From a bacterium (GTDB taxonomy: Bacteria; SM23-31; JAUVVT01), in assembly GCA_030616165.1 (NCBI GenBank), contig JAUWXV010000250.1:1-5312 (forward strand): a stretch of DNA of 5,312 nt, given 5' to 3'. The position numbers and the translations under genes were made by a program. Under the pieces are notes generated by a model. That model saw nothing but the letters and a program-made list of their open reading frames with translations. It was not told the DNA's origin and did not search any database. Each line of letters starts with the position of its first letter. The stretch's first letter is position 1. Positions 1 through 5,312 of the stretch are shown here, piece by piece.

Positions 1-2
1 CG

Positions 3-119
3 GAAGGCGGCTTCGAGAAGGTATATCAAAGCTCCGCTGTCATTCCAGTTTGGTGGATTGATTTGAAAGACGGAGAAAGAAGTAAATTTGAAATAACTTT
101 AGATGTTATTGAAAGATAA
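3..119 (+). CDS. C-terminal end of an unrecognised protein (5' end outside window)
   Basis: One frame is open from the left edge to a TAA at 117-119, giving 38 residues that end in ...FEITLDVIER. The other two forward frames close at about 58-66. The stretch mixes charged and hydrophobic residues, with a Trp-Trp pair in VIPVWWIDLKDGE followed by an alternating pattern that looks like beta strand, so it reads as the tail of a real soluble domain. It has no membrane segment. I do not recognise the family. In lysC-cimA loci of Geobacter type, as I recall them, the upstream genes belong to housekeeping clusters, but nothing in these residues confirms such an identity. It is followed by about 240 bases without a gene, so it is probably not translationally coupled to the aspartate kinase. 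No convincing terminator follows it. Confidence 0.6.
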   Translation, partial: EGGFEKVYQSSAVIPVWWIDLKDGERSKFEITLDVIER

Positions 120-196
120 TAATTTAATTTTCGAAATTTTGAAGTTTGCAACTTTTTTTAAGCAAAAGTTAATGTAGTCAAATATAAAAAATATTA

Positions 197-225
197 TTGC
201 AAATATTATATAATTTGTTTATATT
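197..225 (+). promoter_or_regulatory. Candidate sigma-70 promoter for lysC
   Basis: TTGCAA at 197-202 and TATATT at 220-225 are separated by exactly 17 bases. They match the -35 and -10 consensus at four and five of six positions. Transcription would begin near 232 and leave a leader of roughly 125 bases. In DNA this AT-rich, such matches occur by chance. The call gains some weight because the -35 lies in a 13-base sequence (196-208) that recurs exactly at the corresponding place upstream of cimA. Confidence 0.35.
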
Positions 226-341
226 TAAGTTTTGAAAATTTTAATTTTATTCATAATTATTTAAATATTTTTTATCGGTATTTCATAATAGGCTTAATTT
301 GGTTCTGTTCTGAGCAGTTATTTAATGATAAAATTTATTAC

Positions 342-348
342 AAGAGGT
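342..348 (+). promoter_or_regulatory. Ribosome binding site deciding the lysC start
   Basis: AAGAGGT lies 10 bases before the ATG at 359 and 19 bases before the next in-frame ATG at 368. The spacing favours 359. The alternative would remove only three residues (MVV) and leave the KFGG motif intact. Confidence 0.6.
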
Positions 349-358
349 TAATATAAAA

Positions 359-1753
359 ATGGTAGTAATGAAATTTGGTGGGAGCTGTCTTACAAATGGT
401 GAGCAGTTTATGAATGCTGCTGGACTTGTGAAGAATTATCCGGATAAAAATTCAATAGTTGTAGTTTCAGCAGTTTGTAAGATTACTGATAAACTGCTTG
501 ATACTGGACAACTCGCTTTAGAGAAAAAGGCCAAAGAGGTTGAAAAAAACCTGAATGAGATACATGATAAGCATCAAGAAATAATAAATTATATAGCAGA
601 AGAACCTGTTGAGAAGGAAAAACTTACTAAAGAGAATGATAATCATCTTGAAGAACTGCGTCAGATATACAAAGGAGTTTCTTTAATAAATGAACTATCA
701 AAGAGGTCTTTGGATGTTATCAGTTCATTTGGAGAGAGGCTGTCGGTTTTACTTTTTTCTGCTGCATTAAGGAATTTAGGTTTGAATTCTTTTCCGGTCG
801 ATGCAAGAATTTTCGTAACTACTGATGATACATTTGGTTCTGCTATGGTGGACCTTGAAACATCAAAAAAGAAATTCAGGAAGAAGGTTCTTCCCAGGAT
901 AAATGGTTCGATCCCTGTGATTACCGGATTTATTGGCTCAACTGAGGATGGTATTACCACTACTATTGGAAGAAACGGTACTGACTATACTGCATCTATT
1001 GTAGGATATTCGATAAAATGCGATGAAATTTTGATATGGAAGGACGTCGATGGAGTGATGACAGCCAATCCGAAGATATATTCCGGGGCAAAGGTGGTTC
1101 CGTTTATTTCCTATCAGGAGGCTTCGGAGATTTCTCATTTTGGAGGGGAGATAATTCATCCAAAGACTATGCAGCCTGCAGTTTTAGCTGATATTCCAAT
1201 TAGGATAAAAAATACGTTTAATCCTTCATATCCGGGGACTTTGATATCTTCAAATTGTAATGATAACTATTCATCTCTTATAACTTGTTCCATTGATGAG
1301 CTTACACTTATTACGATTGAAGGAGCAGGACTTCAGGCAGCCCCAAATTCAATAGTAAAGGTTCTTGCTGCGGTAGCTAAGGTGGATGTTAATATTTATA
1401 TGATATCAATGGCATCTTCTGAATATAATATCTCTTTTCTTGTAAAATCAAAAGATGCTGAAAAGGCACTTCTTTCTCTCCAGCAGGAACTTGAGGTGAT
1501 GAGACTTGTTGAAAGGTCGATAAGTAAAATAGTAGTTGATGATAACGTTGCTATAATTGCATGTGTGGGGGCAAGATTAAAGGGACGGATTGGGATAGCA
1601 GGTAAAATTTTCAGCACTCTCGGTAAGAATGGTATAAATATTATCGCCATTGCGCAGGGCTCTTCCGAATATAACATTTCAATAGTTGTAGACAGTAAAA
1701 ATACGGGAAAAGCCGTAGCCTGTATCCATGAAGAACTCGATGGGGAAATTTGA
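359..1753 (+). CDS. lysC: Aspartate kinase, monofunctional, two ACT domains
   Basis: Aspartate kinase (EC 2.7.2.4) phosphorylates L-aspartate with ATP in the cytoplasm, the first step toward lysine, threonine, methionine and diaminopimelate. The 464-residue length fits a monofunctional enzyme with no homoserine dehydrogenase fused. The amino-acid-kinase domain covers about residues 1-297: KFGGSCL (5-11), VVVSAV (34-39), SFGERLS (123-129), GRNGTDYTAS (204-213), WKDVDGVMTANP (227-238) and FGGEIIHPKTMQP (261-273). A charged helical insertion at about 50-115 is typical of the longer ThrA-like and archaeal-like class, unlike the short Bacillus/Corynebacterium form. Two ACT domains follow (about 315-385 and 395-460), as expected for allosteric feedback by lysine or threonine; which effector cannot be read from the sequence. 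Both carry the same SSEYNIS motif. The first motif is usually KFGGTSV, so Ser9 and Cys10 are unusual, though the GG pair and lysine are kept. cimA follows after 124 bases on the same strand. Family assignment is near certain. Confidence 0.96.
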   Translation: MVVMKFGGSCLTNGEQFMNAAGLVKNYPDKNSIVVVSAVCKITDKLLDTGQLALEKKAKEVEKNLNEIHDKHQEIINYIAEEPVEKEKLTKENDNHLEELRQIYKGVSLINELSKRSLDVISSFGERLSVLLFSAALRNLGLNSFPVDARIFVTTDDTFGSAMVDLETSKKKFRKKVLPRINGSIPVITGFIGSTEDGITTTIGRNGTDYTASIVGYSIKCDEILIWKDVDGVMTANPKIYSGAKVVPFISYQEASEISHFGGEIIHPKTMQPAVLADIPIRIKNTFNPSYPGTLISSNCNDNYSSLITCSIDELTLITIEGAGLQAAPNSIVKVLAAVAKVDVNIYMISMASSEYNISFLVKSKDAEKALLSLQQELEVMRLVERSISKIVVDDNVAIIACVGARLKGRIGIAGKIFSTLGKNGINIIAIAQGSSEYNISIVVDSKNTGKAVACIHEELDGEI

Positions 1754-1786
1754 TTGATTTTAATTTCTTCATCTGGAGAATTAGAA

Positions 1787-1815
1787 TTGCAAATATTAAT
1801 TTAATTATATATAAA
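1787..1815 (+). promoter_or_regulatory. Candidate sigma-70 promoter for cimA
   Basis: TTGCAA (1787-1792) and TATAAA (1810-1815) are separated by 17 bases, the same hexamer and spacing as the candidate in front of lysC. Transcription would start near 1822, giving a leader of about 56 bases to the GTG at 1878, with a hairpin beginning some 10 bases from the 5' end. The identical 13-mer ATTGCAAATATTA (1786-1798; also 196-208) spans the -35 element in both. Confidence 0.4.
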
Positions 1816-1831
1816 GAGACTAACAATTACA

Positions 1832-1860
1832 TTTTCTGCTTTAGAAAAAAAAGCAGAAAA
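1832..1860 (+). promoter_or_regulatory. Stem-loop in the cimA 5' leader
   Basis: Positions 1832-1842 (TTTTCTGCTTT) pair perfectly with 1850-1860 (AAAGCAGAAAA). This makes an 11-bp stem with a 7-base A-rich loop. The 3' arm is followed by an A-tract and then GGGTGGT, not by a T-run, so it is not a standard terminator in the + direction. On the - strand it lacks a downstream T-run too. The hairpin ends 17 bases before the GTG start, so it could stabilise the 5' end of the message or modulate ribosome access. That function is inferred; the pairing is directly visible. Confidence 0.55.
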
Positions 1861-1867
1861 AAAACTT

Positions 1868-1874
1868 GGGTGGT
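1868..1874 (+). promoter_or_regulatory. Ribosome binding site deciding the cimA start
   Basis: GGGTGGT sits 3-9 bases before the GTG at 1878 and is a fair purine-rich Shine-Dalgarno match. The further in-frame upstream TTG at 1866 has only an A-run before it, and starting there would place this G-rich stretch inside the gene. GTG 1878 also begins the protein at [14 protein letters not shown], the usual N-terminus of the family. Confidence 0.6.
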
Positions 1875-1877
1875 TTT

Positions 1878-3458
1878 GTGAAAAAAATTGAGATTTATGA
1901 TACGACATTAAGGGATGGGACTCAGGGTGAAGGGATATCATTTTCATCGTTGGACAAGATAAAGATAGCCCAACGCCTTGACAAGTTGGGTGTGGCATAT
2001 ATTGAAGGGGGCTGGCCCGGCTCTAATCCTAAGGATATGGAGTTTTTTGAGAAGATAAGGAGTATTCCTCTTAAAAAAGCAAAAATCTCTGCTTTTGGTA
2101 GCACAAGAAAAGGTAATATTAAGGTTGAAAAAGATTTCAACATTAAAGCACTTATGGATTCCAAGGCACTGGTAATTGCCATTTTTGGTAAATCTTGGGA
2201 ACTTCACGTGAAAGATGCTTTGAAGGTCTCTCTGGAAGAAAATATTAAAATGATTTATGATTCTGTATCATATCTAAAATCTAAGGGAAGGTATGTGATA
2301 TATGATGCTGAGCATTATTTTGACGGGTTTAAAGCGAATCGGGATTATGCTTTAAAAACATTAGAGGCAGCAAAAAATGCTGGTGCTGAGGTTCTTGTAT
2401 TATGTGATACAAACGGTGGAACGCTCCCCGGTGAACTTGCAGAAATTATCAAAACCACAAAATCTTCAATAAAAGCAAAGTATGGTATTCACACACATAA
2501 CGATTCTGGGCTTGCTGTTGCTAATTCTATAATAGCGGTAGAAATGGGATGCATGCATGTTCATGGAACAATTAACGGATATGGTGAAAGATGCGGAAAT
2601 GCAAATTTGTGTTCAATTATGCCGGTTCTTCAATTGAAATTGGGGTTTAGATGTGTCTCCGACAGGAACCTTAAGACACTTACAGATGTTTCATATTTTG
2701 TGAATGAGGTTGCAAATGTCATCCCGCCTAAAAATGAACCGTTTGTCGGGGAGAGTGCGTTTGCGCATAAAGGTGGAATTCATGTTGATGCTGTGATGAA
2801 GAATATAAAAACGTACGAACATATATCTCCCGAACTTATCGGGAATAGAAGAAGAGTACTCATTTCAGACCTTTCCGGCAAGAGCAATATTAAGTATAAG
2901 ACATCAGAGATGGGATTTGAAGAAGAATTTGAACCTTCACATTTGAGGGAAATTGCAAATGAAATAAAATTAAAGGAACACAGAGGATATCTTTATGAAG
3001 ACGCCGAGGGCTCTTTTGAACTATTGGTAAGGGAAAAAAAGGGGGAAAAGGAAGAATTTTTTGAACTGGATGGCTTCAGAGTTATTATTGAAAAAAGACC
3101 TAAAAAGGAGTCTTACAGTGAAGCGACAATCAAATTAAAGGTCAAAGGAATAACAGAACATACCGCCGCTGAGGGAGATGGTCCTGTGAATGCTCTCGAT
3201 AACGCTCTCCGAAAAGCTTTGGAAAAATTCTACCCGAATCTTAAGAAAATGTATCTTACTGATTACAAGGTTAGAGTATTAGAGGGAAAGAATGGAACAA
3301 AGGCAAAAGTAAGGGTCCTGATTGAATCTGCCAATAAGAAACAAACATGGGGAACTGTCGGCGTTTCCGAAAATATTATTCAGGCAAGCTGGGAAGCACT
3401 TGTTGACAGCATCAATTATCATCTCCTGAAAGATAAAAGCACAAGGAAAAAAAAGTAA
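1878..3458 (+). CDS. cimA: (R)-citramalate synthase, LeuA/HMGL-like superfamily
   Basis: The enzyme (EC 2.3.3.21) condenses pyruvate with acetyl-CoA to (R)-citramalate. This opens the threonine-independent route to 2-oxobutanoate and isoleucine. From the GTG start it has 526 residues, the usual length for the long citramalate synthase family related to isopropylmalate synthase. The catalytic TIM barrel begins with [12 protein letters not shown] (8-19), with the catalytic Arg12 and metal-binding Asp13. It continues with [13 protein letters not shown], characteristic of this subgroup, the metal-binding HTHND (205-209) and [10 protein letters not shown] (234-243). HKGGIHVDA (297-305) lies in the linker region. 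The C-terminal LeuA-type allosteric dimer domain (about 390-520) contains [14 protein letters not shown] (428-441), DYKVRVLE and [13 protein letters not shown], and probably senses isoleucine. The subgroup motifs argue against isopropylmalate, homocitrate or re-citrate synthase. A lysine-rich tail (KSTRKKK) ends the protein. It lies downstream of lysC, an order I recall in Geobacter-type genomes. It seems intact. Confidence 0.94.
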   Translation: MKKIEIYDTTLRDGTQGEGISFSSLDKIKIAQRLDKLGVAYIEGGWPGSNPKDMEFFEKIRSIPLKKAKISAFGSTRKGNIKVEKDFNIKALMDSKALVIAIFGKSWELHVKDALKVSLEENIKMIYDSVSYLKSKGRYVIYDAEHYFDGFKANRDYALKTLEAAKNAGAEVLVLCDTNGGTLPGELAEIIKTTKSSIKAKYGIHTHNDSGLAVANSIIAVEMGCMHVHGTINGYGERCGNANLCSIMPVLQLKLGFRCVSDRNLKTLTDVSYFVNEVANVIPPKNEPFVGESAFAHKGGIHVDAVMKNIKTYEHISPELIGNRRRVLISDLSGKSNIKYKTSEMGFEEEFEPSHLREIANEIKLKEHRGYLYEDAEGSFELLVREKKGEKEEFFELDGFRVIIEKRPKKESYSEATIKLKVKGITEHTAAEGDGPVNALDNALRKALEKFYPNLKKMYLTDYKVRVLEGKNGTKAKVRVLIESANKKQTWGTVGVSENIIQASWEALVDSINYHLLKDKSTRKKK

Positions 3459-3610
3459 CTTAATTCTATGAAAAAAAGTATTCTCCACTGAAGGAGATTC
3501 GCCTCAGGTAGAAAAGAAACTTTATAACTCTCCTGAATATTTAAAATGATTACATTTATCTTTCCTGAAAATATTAATTCAAGTTTTCCAGCCGTAATTA
3601 TTTTAAGATA
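3459..3610. other. cimA-racemase intergenic region
   Basis: These 152 bases hold no credible gene. A short stem pairs TCTCC (3482-3486) with GGAGA (3493-3497). The second arm overlaps a strong Shine-Dalgarno match, AAGGAG (3491-3496), that has no reading frame behind it. TCCTGAA occurs twice (3531-3537 and 3563-3569). There is no T-rich terminator after cimA, and I could not settle on a promoter for the racemase gene. Confidence 0.45.
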
Positions 3611-4315
3611 ATGGAAAGAAAAATTTTAGGAATATTAGGCGGGATGGGGACTATTGCTACCGCTCATTTTTTTAAGGTTCTTGCTGAGAGGGTAAAAGCA
3701 GAAAAGGATCAGGATTATCCGAGAATTATAATTGATAATAATCCAAACATCCCCGACCGCACTGCTGCTATTACTGGTAAAGGAGAAAGCCCCGTTGATG
3801 AGATTGTGATATCGCTGAAAAATCTCGAAAGTGCTGGTGCTCAGGTTATTGCTATGCCTTGTATATCGGCACATTATTATTACGATGAGATTGCTGGTTC
3901 AACTGCTGTCCCTTTAATCAATATGATTGAAGAGACATATAAGGTTTATTCAGAGAAAATTTCCGGGAAAATTGTGGGACTTCTTGCTACCACCGGGACA
4001 GTTATTTCGGGGAATTTTCTTCGGTTTTTTCCGGAAGAAGTTATGGTTTTTCCTGATGAATACGGTCAGGAAAATCTTGTAATGGAAGCAATTTATGGCG
4101 AGAAAGGAATAAAGATTGGTGAGGTAGATTACCCAAAAAACCTGCTTATTCAGGCTGCAGCAGAACTTATAAATAAAGGAGCAGAAGCAATCATTGCCGG
4201 ATGTACTGAAGTTTCTGTTATATTGAAAAATGAAGACCTCCCTGTCTATTATCTTGATCCAATCGTTATTCTTGCCGAATCCTCTATTCTTAAGACAGGA
4301 TATCAGTTGAAATAG
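3611..4315 (+). CDS. Aspartate/glutamate racemase family protein, probable aspartate racemase
   Basis: This is a 234-residue cytoplasmic protein of the Asp/Glu racemase family (PF01177 type). Members interconvert L- and D-amino acids without cofactor, using two cysteines as acid/base catalysts. The N-terminus KILGILGGMGTIAT (4-17) is the family's opening strand and loop, and NPNIPDRT (44-51) is typical of the aspartate racemase branch. Both catalytic cysteines are present: Cys84 in MPCISAH and Cys198 in AGCTEV. The first motif usually reads PCNTAH, so Ile85-Ser86 in place of Asn-Thr is unusual and could alter substrate choice. Glutamate racemase (MurI) is less likely, given GGMG and IPDRT. 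Some relatives act on other amino acids, so the substrate is not certain. The ATG at 3611 has only a weak upstream purine run (AAGA at 3605-3608). It follows cimA on the same strand after 152 bases and converges on the nucleotidyltransferase with a 20-base gap. It may supply D-aspartate or recycle it into the lysC substrate pool; that is inference. Confidence 0.87.
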   Translation: MERKILGILGGMGTIATAHFFKVLAERVKAEKDQDYPRIIIDNNPNIPDRTAAITGKGESPVDEIVISLKNLESAGAQVIAMPCISAHYYYDEIAGSTAVPLINMIEETYKVYSEKISGKIVGLLATTGTVISGNFLRFFPEEVMVFPDEYGQENLVMEAIYGEKGIKIGEVDYPKNLLIQAAAELINKGAEAIIAGCTEVSVILKNEDLPVYYLDPIVILAESSILKTGYQLK

Positions 4316-4335
4316 TTAACAATTTAAAAAATTAA

Positions 4336-4926
4336 TTATTCCGGTTTGCTTCCGAAGTATATTTGATAATCTTCAGGAGTATTGATACCAATCAGAATGC
4401 CTTTTTCGGATGTTTCAAGTTTAAACACATTTTTTTCGTTTGAATATACCACATATCTTGCCCCTTTATCTTCTGGTGCTTCCAAAAGTTCTTTGAATAA
4501 TGATTTGGAGAACAAAACGGGATGACCTCTTTTCCCCTGATAGACCGGTACTATTATTGGAGATTTCCTTTCTTTAAATGTCTTTACAATTTGATTAACA
4601 AATTCTTTTGTGATAAAGGGATGGTCAACCAGGCAGACAAGTACTGCTTCAGTCTCTTCTGGAAGATTTTTTATCCCGGTTAGCAGAGATGATAACTGCC
4701 CCTTTTTGTAATCTTTGTTTAAAAGTATATGTGTCCCTGATAAATCAACCGATTTTTCAATGATTTCGGCGTCTGCACCGAGAACAACTGTTATTCTATC
4801 GACATTGGAAAGTTGAAGAACAGAAATGATATGTTCTAAAAATGTTTTATCGTCGAATCTTAAAAGTGGCTTTGGTTGTCCCATTCTCTTGGATTCACCA
4901 GCCGATAGTATTATTGCATTTATCAT
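4336..4926 (-). CDS. MocA-like molybdenum cofactor nucleotidyltransferase family protein
   Basis: This 196-residue protein has the NTP-transferase fold of the MobA/MocA group, which transfers a CMP or GMP to molybdopterin to mature the cofactor of molybdenum enzymes. Visible motifs are the nucleotide-binding LSAGESKRMGQPKPLL (7-22), VVLGAD (47-52), GQLSSLLTGI (76-85), the metal-binding VDHPFI (100-105), GKRGHPVLFS (131-140), DKGARYVV (153-160) and GINTPEDY (180-187). The AGxSxRMG pattern and GHPVLF resemble the cytidylyltransferase MocA (xanthine dehydrogenase-type enzymes) more than MobA, but exact nucleotide and acceptor are inferred. The last motif is commonly DINTPEDY; here Gly180 replaces Asp, which may affect metal or nucleotide contacts. 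The ATG at 4926 is supported by AGGA nine bases upstream on this strand. No molybdenum hydroxylase or XdhC-like gene is seen in the window. The gene may share a strand and possibly a transcript with the partial gene at the right edge, although about 300 bases intervene. Confidence 0.88.
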   Translation of the reverse strand: MINAIILSAGESKRMGQPKPLLRFDDKTFLEHIISVLQLSNVDRITVVLGADAEIIEKSVDLSGTHILLNKDYKKGQLSSLLTGIKNLPEETEAVLVCLVDHPFITKEFVNQIVKTFKERKSPIIVPVYQGKRGHPVLFSKSLFKELLEAPEDKGARYVVYSNEKNVFKLETSEKGILIGINTPEDYQIYFGSKPE

Positions 4927-5014
4927 AATACTGAATCCTGTAATTTATTTGTTGAAAAAAATATGTTACTTTAATTGTGTGATTAAATCTTTTATCTGTC
5001 TGGTGTAACGATTT

Positions 5015-5028
5015 GTTAATACATTAAC
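5015..5028. promoter_or_regulatory. Small palindrome, possible operator upstream of the nucleotidyltransferase
   Basis: GTTAAT (5015-5020) and ATTAAC (5023-5028) form a perfect 6-bp inverted repeat around two central bases, about 90 bases before the - strand ATG. Size and position would suit a dimeric repressor, but an AT-rich palindrome this short can arise by chance. Confidence 0.22.
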
Positions 5029-5069
5029 TTTAAATATTCGCACCTTAAAAAGCAGTTTTATGGTATATT

Positions 5070-5215
5070 ACTAATAAAAGCTTAAATTTCAAAGCTCAAA
5101 TGCCAAATAAAATCCAAATGACTAAATGTCAAAACTTGTGTATTTATGGTTATTTTGACATTTGGATTTTGACATTAAATATTCTATTTTCTACTAATAT
5201 AGAATAATTATTAGT
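5070..5215. repeat. Degenerate palindromic repeat element with 8-bp terminal inverted repeats
   Basis: ACTAATAA (5070-5077) and TTATTAGT (5208-5215) are perfect inverted ends. Inside, AAATGTCAAAA (5124-5134) is inverted as TTTTGACATTT (5153-5163), making an 11-bp stem with an 18-base loop. AAAATCCAAATG (5109-5120) is also inverted, as CATTTGGATTTT (5159-5170), so two pairings compete. A third stem joins TATTCTAT (5180-5187) to ATAGAATA (5199-5206). The left arm is built of recurring CAAAT/AAATG words. No protein is encoded, and no flanking target duplication could be seen. From memory, similar CAAATG-rich repeats are dispersed in genomes of uncultivated bacterial phyla; this was not checked. 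It could be a non-autonomous mobile element (MITE-like) or an intergenic repeat. Confidence 0.6.
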
Positions 5216-5230
5216 TAAAGTGTCAATAAA

Positions 5231-5311
5231 TCACTTCACTAGGGAAGAAACAATATCACCCATGTGTTTTTTTTCCGGGACATATCCAATTCTCCTTATT
5301 TTTATAAGTAC
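5231..5311 (-). CDS. C-terminal end of an unrecognised protein (5' end outside window)
   Basis: On the - strand one frame is open from the right edge to a TGA at 5233-5231, giving 26 residues that end in GYVPEKKHMGDIVSSLVK. A second - strand frame also stays open for 18 codons but gives a less protein-like sequence and then stops. Composition (basic start, then an amphipathic helix-like tail) looks genuinely coding, but it is too short to name. It has the same orientation as the molybdenum cofactor nucleotidyltransferase gene downstream of it, so a molybdenum-related role is possible but unsupported. The stop codon lies 15 bases from the end of the palindromic repeat. Confidence 0.5.
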   Translation of the reverse strand, partial: VLIKIRRIGYVPEKKHMGDIVSSLVK

Positions 5312-5312
5312 G

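Larger units (their letters stand above)
120..358. other. AT-rich intergenic leader of the aspartate kinase gene
   Basis: This stretch of about 240 bases is very rich in A and T, and no frame looks coding. It holds a weak 7-bp inverted repeat (AACTTTT at 150-156, AAAAGTT at 164-170) with no T-run after it, a candidate promoter at 197-225, and the ribosome binding site of the kinase. I looked for the long multi-helix, G-rich architecture of a lysine riboswitch and saw nothing like it. I also saw no leader peptide rich in Lys, Thr or Ile codons. Any control of the kinase would therefore be through the promoter or through the protein's ACT domains. Confidence 0.6.
1754..1877. other. lysC-cimA intergenic region
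   Basis: These 124 bases hold a candidate promoter (1787-1815), an 11-bp hairpin (1832-1860) and a Shine-Dalgarno-like GGGTGGT (1868-1874). No coding frame is evident, and no terminator with a T-run follows lysC. Read-through from lysC into cimA plus a second internal promoter is the simplest reading. Confidence 0.5.
4927..5230. other. Intergenic region between the two - strand genes
   Basis: These roughly 300 bases are strongly AT-rich and contain no credible coding frame on either strand. The contents are the AGGA ribosome binding site of the nucleotidyltransferase (4936-4939 on the - strand), a palindrome at 5015-5028 and the inverted-repeat element at about 5070-5215. No clear promoter for the nucleotidyltransferase could be fixed. 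Confidence 0.6.

Noticed and set aside
150-170. Inverted repeat AACTTTT/AAAAGTT as a terminator for the upstream partial gene
   Set aside because: The stem is 7 bp, mostly A-T, and is not followed by a T-run.
120-358. Lysine riboswitch or attenuator leader peptide upstream of aspartate kinase
   Set aside because: The region lacks the long G-rich multi-helix core of the lysine riboswitch, and no short frame rich in Lys, Thr or Ile codons followed by terminator stems is visible.
1761-1784. Inverted repeat around the sequence after the lysC stop as a terminator
   Set aside because: AATTTCT and AGAATT pair only with a bulge, the stem is AT-rich, and no T-run follows.
1866-1877. TTG at 1866 as the cimA start
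   Set aside because: It has no Shine-Dalgarno sequence before it and adds MGGF ahead of the conserved [15 protein letters not shown]-terminus; GTG 1878 is better placed.
4316-4335. Bidirectional terminator between the convergent racemase and nucleotidyltransferase genes
   Set aside because: Only a 5-bp all A-T pairing (AATTT/AAATT) can be formed in the 20-base gap, which is too weak to support.
4826-5008. 60-codon + strand frame opposite the start of the nucleotidyltransferase gene
   Set aside because: It overlaps the well-supported - strand gene in antisense, has no recognisable motif or ribosome binding site, and its Ile/Leu/Lys composition matches translated AT-rich DNA.
5046-5060. TAAAA-agcag-TTTTA hairpin as a terminator or regulator
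   Set aside because: It is five A-T pairs only, and such pairings are expected by chance in this composition.
5097-5176. CRISPR array suggested by recurring CAAATG words
   Set aside because: The words are short, irregularly spaced and partly inverted, with no regular repeat-spacer pattern and no cas gene nearby.

Overview
The window is AT-rich bacterial chromosomal DNA. It holds four complete genes, the ends of two more, and one small palindromic repeat. No plasmid, phage, insertion-sequence, CRISPR, tRNA or rRNA signature was seen. The neighbouring pair aspartate kinase then citramalate synthase is an order I recall from Geobacter-like Desulfobacterota. The low GC and the dispersed-type repeat would also fit an uncultivated relative, so the lineage is only suggested.

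Layout on the + strand: the last 38 codons of an unrecognised gene (3-119); an AT-rich gap of about 240 bases with a candidate promoter; aspartate kinase lysC (359-1753); a 124-base gap with a second candidate promoter and an 11-bp hairpin; citramalate synthase cimA (GTG start at 1878, ending 3458); a 152-base gap; and an aspartate/glutamate-racemase-family gene (3611-4315). On the - strand: a MocA-like molybdenum-cofactor nucleotidyltransferase (4926-4336), convergent with the racemase, and then the C-terminal 26 codons of another gene entering from the right edge (5311-5231). About 300 bases separate the two - strand genes. That gap carries a small palindrome and a degenerate inverted repeat of roughly 145 bases.

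The left half reads as amino-acid metabolism. Aspartate kinase opens the lysine/threonine/methionine branch. Citramalate synthase makes the 2-oxobutanoate precursor of isoleucine from pyruvate and acetyl-CoA without threonine. Pairing them suggests that aspartate-derived carbon is spared from isoleucine production. An identical 13-base sequence, which includes the predicted -35 element, lies upstream of both genes and may coordinate them. The racemase acts on the amino acid that feeds aspartate kinase, but a functional link is only inferred. The right half points to molybdenum-hydroxylase cofactor maturation, although no molybdoenzyme is visible here.

No clearly new multi-gene system is present. 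The observations most worth following are the shared promoter box, the cimA leader hairpin, the palindromic repeat, and unusual residues in the conserved motifs of the kinase, racemase and nucleotidyltransferase.
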